Under the pieces are notes generated by a model. That model was not told the DNA's origin, did not search any database, and was given only the letters and a program-made list of their open reading frames with translations. A program made the translations under genes and the position numbers. A DNA stretch of 9,823 nucleotides, from positions 1 to 9,823 of the forward strand of contig JAIROE010000242.1 in the NCBI GenBank assembly GCA_031257715.1. Direction: 5' to 3'. This DNA is from Treponema sp. (GTDB lineage Bacteria > Spirochaetota > Spirochaetia > Treponematales > Breznakiellaceae). Positions 4,644-9,823 of the stretch are shown piece by piece (the first letter of the stretch is position 1; the number at the start of each line of letters is the position of its first letter).

Positions 4644-6265
4644 CAGTCATAGGGGTCCTCCCCGTAGCGGCGATGCTGTACCGCTTCAAGGACATGAACC
4701 GTATCAATAAGCTCCTTTCCGTCAAGATCCGCTATGGTGCGGGCTGTTCTGAGTACGCCGTGGCAGGCCCGGCCGGAAAAGCCCAAAGCCGCCGCCGCTT
4801 TCCTCAAGGCGGCGGCAGCCCTGTCCAGGAGCGGGCACAGGCGATCGATAAGCCCCGCGGGGATGCGGGCGTTGCGCCTGAATCCCTGTTTTTCAAGGCG
4901 TTCACGCTGAACCTCGACCGCCTTCCGCACCCTGACGGCTATTTCCGCGCTTGTTTCCCCGTCCCCGCCGCCGCATATCTCTTCCCCATTGGGGGGAAAA
5001 ACGGGAACCCTGAGTTCTATCCTGTCAAGGAAGGCGGCGCTGAATTTCCGCCAGTACCGCCGTATTTCCTCGTAACTGCAAAGACAGGCCGCTCCGGCGG
5101 AACCGGCGGCGTTCCCGCCGGAAGCATCCGCGGCGGAAAGACCCAGCCGGCCGCAGGGACAGGAATTGGCCGCCAGAAGCAACTGAAATTCGGCGGGGAG
5201 CCGTACCGGACCGTCTGCCCGTGAAATGGTGATAACCTGATCCTCCAGCGGTTCCCGCAGGGCGTCAAGTACATTGGCGCGGAACAGGGGCGCCTCGTCA
5301 AGAAAGAGTACCCCGTAATGGGCAAGACTTATTTCGCCGGGACGTACCAGCTTTCCCCCTCCGAGTATCCCCTCGGCGGTGGCGGAATGGTGAGGAGCGC
5401 GGAAGGGCGGAAAGTTCATGAGGCCGCCGGAACAGGGGCCCGGATCTTCGCCCCTGCCGTACACGGTGCGGCCGGCAAGGCTGTACAGCCGGGTTACTTC
5501 CACCGCCTCCGCCGGCGTGAGAGGAGCCATAATCGAGGGCATGCTCCGGGCAAGCATGGTTTTTCCCGCTCCCGGCGGCCCAAACACAAAGAGATTGTGG
5601 CCTCCGGCGGCGGCTATTTCCATAGCGCGCCTGTACCTGGCCTGCCCGCGGACTGCGGAAAAATCCTCCGGGACAATCCGGACGGATCCCTCACCGCCTG
5701 CGGAGACGCCGCCGGAAACATCGTGAGCCGTACCGGACAGAACCGAGGGAAGTGATCCGGATTTTTCCCGCACGACAAGCATGTGGACCGCCTCGGCGAG
5801 ACTGGCGACTGCGGCAATACGGGCGTCTGCCGCAAGAATGGCCGCCTCGCGGGCATTTCCGGCGGGAACGATAAAGTCCCGTATGCCTTCGCGGAGACCC
5901 GCCGCCACCGCGGCAAGCACGCCCCGGACAGGCCGTACCCGGCCCGAAAGTTCCAGTTCCCCCATCACCAGGAGATTGTCGGAAGAAGGGGCAAGCTCCG
6001 AGGAGATCACCGAAAGGGCAATGGGAAGGTCAAGGGAGGCGCCGTCTTTCCGCACGCCGGCCGGAGCCAGGTTGATGAGTATCCTGTGGGGTGGAAAAAC
6101 ATACCCTGAATTGCGGAAACCCGCCTGAACCCGCTCGCGGGCTTCCCGTACCGCTCCTTCCGCAAGGCCGGAAATGTCTATCCCCGGAATTCCCCGCCGT
6201 ATATCCGCCTCAACGCGGATAATGATCCCATCCGCCCCAAAGGGCGCGTATGCCATTACAAACAC
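4616..6265 (-). CDS. yifB: YifB/ComM-family Mg-chelatase-like AAA+ ATPase
   Basis: The 549-residue protein is a full YifB/ComM member. These hexameric helicases promote branch migration during natural transformation in competent bacteria; in other bacteria the role is unclear. The N-terminal ChlI-like domain (about 1-165) carries RGIPGIDISGLAEGAVREARERV, NLAPAGVRKDG and LDLPIALSV. The AAA+ core has Walker A GPPGAGKT (229-236), RAPHHSATAEGILGGG (289-304), Walker B VLFLDEAP (319-326) and the sensor asparagine N367. The C-terminal domain has SGRACHGVLRTARTIADLDG (498-517). Cys pairs CPC (369-371) and CLC (394-396) flank a Gly/Ala-rich insert. With the Gly/Ser/Val-rich stretch at about 168-195, this explains a length above the usual 500 or so. 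GTG at 6265, just after GGGTGAAAT, is the likely start; ATG at 6256 is possible but has no ribosome binding site. Confidence 0.92.
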   Translation of the reverse strand: MFVMAYAPFGADGIIIRVEADIRRGIPGIDISGLAEGAVREARERVQAGFRNSGYVFPPHRILINLAPAGVRKDGASLDLPIALSVISSELAPSSDNLLVMGELELSGRVRPVRGVLAAVAAGLREGIRDFIVPAGNAREAAILAADARIAAVASLAEAVHMLVVREKSGSLPSVLSGTAHDVSGGVSAGGEGSVRIVPEDFSAVRGQARYRRAMEIAAAGGHNLFVFGPPGAGKTMLARSMPSIMAPLTPAEAVEVTRLYSLAGRTVYGRGEDPGPCSGGLMNFPPFRAPHHSATAEGILGGGKLVRPGEISLAHYGVLFLDEAPLFRANVLDALREPLEDQVITISRADGPVRLPAEFQLLLAANSCPCGRLGLSAADASGGNAAGSAGAACLCSYEEIRRYWRKFSAAFLDRIELRVPVFPPNGEEICGGGDGETSAEIAVRVRKAVEVQRERLEKQGFRRNARIPAGLIDRLCPLLDRAAAALRKAAAALGFSGRACHGVLRTARTIADLDGKELIDTVHVLEAVQHRRYGEDPYDCYSAGAGTG

Positions 6266-6431
6266 ATTTCACCCGTGATATACAGGGCGCGTCCGTGCAC
6301 GGCGCTTCAATGAAACGGCATTTTTTCGGGGGTTTTTCAGGATTTTCACAAACCGGATTTTTGGTATATGCTTCATGCAGGGTCGGCCGGCGGACAGGAC
6401 CACGATTCGAGACCGGTTCACGGAGGAAAAA
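6266..6431. promoter_or_regulatory. Divergent gap between yifB and the DUF3783 gene
   Basis: On the plus strand a weak promoter for the DUF3783 gene can be drawn: TTTTCA (6343-6348), 16 nt, TATATG (6365-6370) with a TGG extension at 6362-6364. An alternative is TTCACA (6345-6350), 16 nt, TATGCT (6367-6372). Near yifB there is a perfect 10-bp palindrome, CCGTGCACGG (6293-6302). It is flanked by GCG and CGC with one bulged base, and could be an operator. No clear minus-strand promoter for yifB is visible. Confidence 0.3.
6422..6426 (+). promoter_or_regulatory. Ribosome binding site that sets the DUF3783 gene start
   Basis: GGAGG lies five bases ahead of the ATG at 6432. It decides in favour of this start over the in-frame ATG at 6375, which lies within or next to the predicted promoter and has no such site. 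Confidence 0.75.
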
Positions 6432-6695
6432 ATGGAAATCCCTGACGATTTGCCAAAACAAAATCCCGTTGTATTTCTGCACGGTTTCAGGGACAACTCG
6501 CTTTTTGACGTGGTGAAAGCGGTAAAGAAAGCCGCCGGAGAAGCGGGGATAGATCCCGAAACAATAGCCTTCGCATCTTCAACCGTTAACAACATGGAAT
6601 GGAAGATACGAAAACTCATACGGGAAGTCACGAAGGAACACGTGATGATGCAAAGGAAGGAACGGAAAGCAAAAGAGGGAACCGGGGAGCGATGA
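6432..6695 (+). CDS. DUF3783-family small protein
   Basis: This 87-residue protein matches the DUF3783 pattern: a short beta-strand with a glycine turn (PVVFLHGF, residues 11-18), an amphipathic helix (FDVVKAVKKAAGEAG), a second strand (TIAFASST) and the closing N-N-x-x-W-x-x-x-x-L-x-x-E-x-x-x-E-H signature (NNMEWKIRKLIREVTKEH). The family is a small alpha/beta domain of unknown function found in many anaerobes and spirochaetes. The tail after the signature is highly charged (RKERKAKEGTGER) and may be disordered. The ATG at 6432 is supported by a strong ribosome binding site. It stands alone on the plus strand between two minus-strand genes, so no partner is suggested. The family call is from pattern recognition only. 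Confidence 0.72.
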   Translation: MEIPDDLPKQNPVVFLHGFRDNSLFDVVKAVKKAAGEAGIDPETIAFASSTVNNMEWKIRKLIREVTKEHVMMQRKERKAKEGTGER

Positions 6696-6738
6696 CAACC
6701 TGCCGCCGGTCCTGAGTCCCAGCCCGAAAACCGGAACC

Positions 6739-9700
6739 TTATACCGGCAATTTCCTCAACTCGGCCCCGAGTTTCGCGGCGGTCTTTTCCGCGGTTTTTA
6801 CCCCGGCAAGTATCACCGGAAACGAGGCGTCAGATGAGGCGAGGTTGCGCCGAGCCGCATCGAATTCCCCGGCTGAAAGCGAGATGAGCCGTTCCAGCCG
6901 CCGTTTCCGCGCGCCGTCGTCTATTCCATAGAGAAAACGGAGGAAATCCGAAAATCCCTTTTCGGAAGGGGTGTGGGGACGGGTCTCCCTGGCATAACAG
7001 CCTATGATCGCTTTTACAAGATCGTCTTCGGTCGAATTTCCGGCCATGTCCGTACCGTTTTTTAATGCCGACACAAAGGCCTCCAGTGAGGCGGCGGGAT
7101 TGGGATCGCGGTAGCTTGAAAGGGAAAAGACCCCCTCAAGGCTGTCGCTCTGGGCGAACGCGCCGTAGGCGCCGCCTTTCATGCGCACTTTCTCCCAAAG
7201 CGCGCCGGTGGAAAGTTCATGGGCAAGAACGAGTTCCGCGGCCTGAATCGGAGTATCCCAGAGAGAAGCGGGAAGGGACAGTGAGGCGAAACCCACCTGG
7301 AGGGACGGGGAAGCAAACACAAGGGGTATGTCCTTCCGCTTCTGCATATCCAGCTGCCCGAAAAAGAACTGTCCTTCAGCCGTATTGACGGAAGAAGGGC
7401 GCGGCGGGCCAAAACGGCCAAAATAACGGCCGGCAAAACCGGCGGCCTTTTCAAGCGCCTCCGCCTCTCCGGTAAGATTGACCATGAGGCCGGCCCCGCC
7501 CGCAATGGCGTCCCGTATGGAGACGAGCTTTCGTATGATCCCGGCCGTGTCCATTTCGGCCAGCATGTGGGCAAAATCAAGCTGATAAAGGCCGTTCCAG
7601 ATTTCCTCCACCGCGCGGGCACGTGAAAAAAAACAGCCCGAACGGGAAGATGCGTATGTATGTCCCGAGAAAGCGAAACCCGCGTCAACTTCGTTCTTCA
7701 TTTCTAGAACAAGATCCCGAACGCGGCGTTCGTCGGAAAAATCGGCTTCGGTGATGAGACGCAGGGCCAGATTCATCGAATCACCCGCTTTTTCATCAAG
7801 CGCCTTGAGCCTGAAGATGATCCAGTCACGGCCCAGGATGCCGGCGCCCAGGGCGGCGGGAACGGCGTAAGGCGTCCTTTCCGGGGCGGCGGAACCCGTG
7901 TGCAGCATGGAGTAAAAGCCGCCCGCATTCCTGGCGAGAAGGCTGGATACTTCGCCGTAATCCATCCCCGGAAGACCCATGGAAACAGCGGCGCGGGAAA
8001 AGAAAGAGAGCCAGGGATAATCCTCGGGGGGAAGTACGTCCACAGGAAAAGCAATGTCCGCATAAACAATGCCGTTGGTGAACAATTCGTGGACGGTGAG
8101 GGGAACGCCCCCCGCATCACGGAAGGTACGGGAGACGGCATCAATTTCCGGGGAAAGATCCCCGCGTGAAAGATGAGGAATGGCCGCCAGCGCTTCGGGG
8201 CTGTCCCCTTCGCCCTGTGCCTTTTCCAGCGCCGCGGCTTTCTCCCTGATGCGCCGCTTTTCGTCTTCATCAAAGGATTTTTCCCGTTCGGCAAGCAGGG
8301 CCGCGAGCCGGCTTTCCTCCTTTTCAAGATAATCCGCTTCAGGCTCTATGGACACCAGCGCCCGGTGCGGATTGTCAAGGAGGTATGTTTTGATGAGGGT
8401 TTCAAAATAGCGGCCGTCCGCGGCGAAGCGGCGCTTCATTTCTTCAAACGACGGAACGAAGAGCATGTTTTCCCAAGGCCTTGATCCATGCATCCAGCCC
8501 CGCAGTGAACGCCGCATCCAGACCAGGGAATAAGGGCCGCCTCCCCGCTTGATTTCACGAGATGAAAATTCCATCGAAAGAATGGCCGCCTCTATTTCTT
8601 CTTTGGGAATGCCCTCACGAACCAGCCTTTCAAGTTCGCCCAGAACAAGATCCCTGACTCCGGCGCGTATGTTTTCCCCGCCGGCACAGCCGCGAAGACC
8701 GATCACAAACAGGGTTTCCCGTATTTCGCTTTCAAATCCCGAAACGGGGGAAAGATCCTCCCCCAGTCCTGACTCAATCAGCGCGCGGACAAGGGGAGAA
8801 CCGTCGTGACCAAGGAGTATTTCCGCAAGCGTTCTCAGGGCCAGAGTTTCGACGGCATTGGTCACATCGCCACAGAGCCATGAGAGGAAGATCGTCGCCT
8901 TTTCCTCAGCACCCGCAGGACAGGGAACACGAAAGTCACGGGGGGCTTTCCACCTTTCCGTTTTGGGGAAAGGCGGGTTTCCCCCTTTCCCTTCTTTTTT
9001 TTCATCCGGTGAAAATGATGAAAAGAAACGGCTGTCGATAAAGTCAAGCTGCTTTTCCGTGGGAATGTTTCCCGTGAGGAAGATACGGCAGTTTGACGGA
9101 GAATAACGGCTCCTGTGAAAGGCCCGAAGCCCTTCCCATGAGAGGCCGGGTATGGCCGCCGGATTTCCGCCCGACTCAAAGGCGTATGGGGTAGACGGAA
9201 GGATCGCCTTGACGGACCAGAGGCCCGCATAGGCGTCAAGCGACGAATAGGCGCCCTTCATCTCGTTGTAGACCACACCGGTTATGGAAAGGCCCGTTCC
9301 CGGCGCCGGGGAAGGTTCAGGCAGAATGAAACGCCAGCCTTCCTGCATGAAGGTAAATTCGGAAAGAAGCGGCCTGAAAACGGCGTCACCGTATACGTCC
9401 ATGAGGTTAAAGTAATCATGTTCATTGACGGAACTCGCGGGATATACCGTCTTGTCGGGAAAAGTCCACGCATTAAGGAAAGTCTGAAGGCTCCCCTGCG
9501 CAAGCACAAGAAAGGCGTCCTTCAAGGGATAACGTTCGGAACCGCAGAGCACCGAATGTTCCAGAATATGGGCGACACCGGTATCGTCTTCCGGGGCGGT
9601 GGCAAAGGCAAAGGCAAAAAGGTTTTCCGGATCATCGTTATACACATGGAAAACTTCGGCCCCGGTTTTTTGATGACGGGCCCAGATCCCTTTTGCCTTC

Positions 9701-9762
9701 AATTCGGGGAGTTCCTGCACGTCAAGAATTTCAAAACCGCCTGAAAAAGAGCCCTTTTTCAT
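6739..9762 (-). CDS. M16C zinc metalloprotease, presequence-protease type
   Basis: The 1007-residue protein is a full-length M16C peptidase like mitochondrial PreP/Cym1, which closes as a chamber and degrades short unfolded peptides. The inverted zinc motif HILEH (65-69; H65, E68, H69) and the distal ligand E167 (VVYNEMKG) are intact. The C-terminal half carries R860 and Y866 in VRMKGGAYGAF, the pair that contacts the substrate backbone in this family. Around residues 480-540 a long charged helical region (SRLAALLAEREKSFDEDEKRRIREKAAALEKA, in part) matches the linker between the two halves. There is no signal peptide, so it is probably cytoplasmic and recycles peptides. ATG at 9762 is the only start after an in-frame TGA. 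It overlaps the stop of the upstream gene as ATGA, with only a weak GGGGA site, so translation may be coupled. Confidence 0.93.
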   Translation of the reverse strand: MKKGSFSGGFEILDVQELPELKAKGIWARHQKTGAEVFHVYNDDPENLFAFAFATAPEDDTGVAHILEHSVLCGSERYPLKDAFLVLAQGSLQTFLNAWTFPDKTVYPASSVNEHDYFNLMDVYGDAVFRPLLSEFTFMQEGWRFILPEPSPAPGTGLSITGVVYNEMKGAYSSLDAYAGLWSVKAILPSTPYAFESGGNPAAIPGLSWEGLRAFHRSRYSPSNCRIFLTGNIPTEKQLDFIDSRFFSSFSPDEKKEGKGGNPPFPKTERWKAPRDFRVPCPAGAEEKATIFLSWLCGDVTNAVETLALRTLAEILLGHDGSPLVRALIESGLGEDLSPVSGFESEIRETLFVIGLRGCAGGENIRAGVRDLVLGELERLVREGIPKEEIEAAILSMEFSSREIKRGGGPYSLVWMRRSLRGWMHGSRPWENMLFVPSFEEMKRRFAADGRYFETLIKTYLLDNPHRALVSIEPEADYLEKEESRLAALLAEREKSFDEDEKRRIREKAAALEKAQGEGDSPEALAAIPHLSRGDLSPEIDAVSRTFRDAGGVPLTVHELFTNGIVYADIAFPVDVLPPEDYPWLSFFSRAAVSMGLPGMDYGEVSSLLARNAGGFYSMLHTGSAAPERTPYAVPAALGAGILGRDWIIFRLKALDEKAGDSMNLALRLITEADFSDERRVRDLVLEMKNEVDAGFAFSGHTYASSRSGCFFSRARAVEEIWNGLYQLDFAHMLAEMDTAGIIRKLVSIRDAIAGGAGLMVNLTGEAEALEKAAGFAGRYFGRFGPPRPSSVNTAEGQFFFGQLDMQKRKDIPLVFASPSLQVGFASLSLPASLWDTPIQAAELVLAHELSTGALWEKVRMKGGAYGAFAQSDSLEGVFSLSSYRDPNPAASLEAFVSALKNGTDMAGNSTEDDLVKAIIGCYARETRPHTPSEKGFSDFLRFLYGIDDGARKRRLERLISLSAGEFDAARRNLASSDASFPVILAGVKTAEKTAAKLGAELRKLPV

Positions 9763-9823
9763 ACGGCCACATCCCCGGCATCCGGCGCAAAGATGCGCCC
9801 TTCCTCACAGGACTGCCTGAACC
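9759..9823 (-). CDS. C-terminal end of an unidentified gene (partial)
   Basis: An open minus-strand frame enters from the right edge and ends at TGA (9761-9759), giving 20 codons before the stop (ending APDAGDVAV). The stop overlaps the protease ATG in the tight ATGA arrangement common in bacterial operons, which is the main reason to call it a gene. The codon use and GC-rich third positions are like those of the neighbour. The peptide is too short to assign a family. Confidence 0.5.
   Translation of the reverse strand, partial: FRQSCEEGRIFAPDAGDVAV

Noticed and set aside
4673..6128. Several plus-strand frames of 100-180 codons over yifB
   Set aside because: They are GC-rich antisense shadows of a gene with complete AAA+ motifs; the translations are low complexity and rich in G, R and P.
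6375..6431. N-terminal extension of the DUF3783 gene from the ATG at 6375
   Set aside because: It has no ribosome binding site, would begin at the likely promoter, and the family domain fits entirely after the ATG at 6432 with its strong GGAGG.
6696..6738. Possible two-way terminator between the DUF3783 and protease genes
   Set aside because: The only complementary arms (GCCGGT at 6705-6710 and ACCGGC at 6743-6748) are separated by 32 nt and no T-tract follows on either strand.
7179..8327. Alternative minus-strand frames of 169 and 184 codons inside the protease gene
   Set aside because: They sit out of frame within a continuous M16C coding sequence and show no motifs.

Overview
The window looks like chromosome of a spirochaete, most likely a gut-type Treponema or close relative. 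The support is circumstantial: the mix of families (a Crp-like regulator beside a cyclic-nucleotide-domain/TPR protein, a DUF3783 protein, an M16C protease) and GC-rich genes alternating with AT-rich gaps. No marker gene settles the taxonomy. All complete genes look intact, and there are no RNA genes, insertion sequences or CRISPR arrays.

Left end (1-668): the start of a membrane protein running off the edge on the minus strand, then about 540 nt without a gene. This gap holds AT-rich DNA, several inverted repeats and a compact two-hairpin element that resembles an interspersed palindromic repeat.

Region 669-3650 is a minus-strand three-gene operon, read from right to left: an amidohydrolase of the hydrolytic deaminase type, a protein with a degenerate cyclic-nucleotide-binding fold plus TPR repeats, and a Crp/Fnr-type regulator with an intact cyclic-nucleotide pocket. 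The genes are 5 and 0 nt apart. A good sigma70-type promoter precedes the operon, and a 5-6-5 inverted repeat is centred on its -35 box. Leptospira has a cAMP deaminase in the amidohydrolase superfamily, so the attractive hypothesis is a self-contained cyclic-nucleotide module: an enzyme that may remove the signal, a receptor that may sense it, and a diverged partner. This is inference.

Region 3771-6265: a divergent PHP phosphoesterase gene of the RNase AM/YciV type, apparently transcribed as a leaderless mRNA, meets a convergent yifB/comM-type AAA+ ATPase gene. Their coding ends overlap by 28 bp.

Region 6266-9823: a short gap with divergent signals, a small plus-strand DUF3783 gene, then a convergent, large minus-strand M16C (presequence-protease type) zinc metalloprotease gene. 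The protease start overlaps the stop of another minus-strand gene that enters from the right edge. Apart from the amidohydrolase/cyclic-nucleotide operon, these look like ordinary housekeeping genes.
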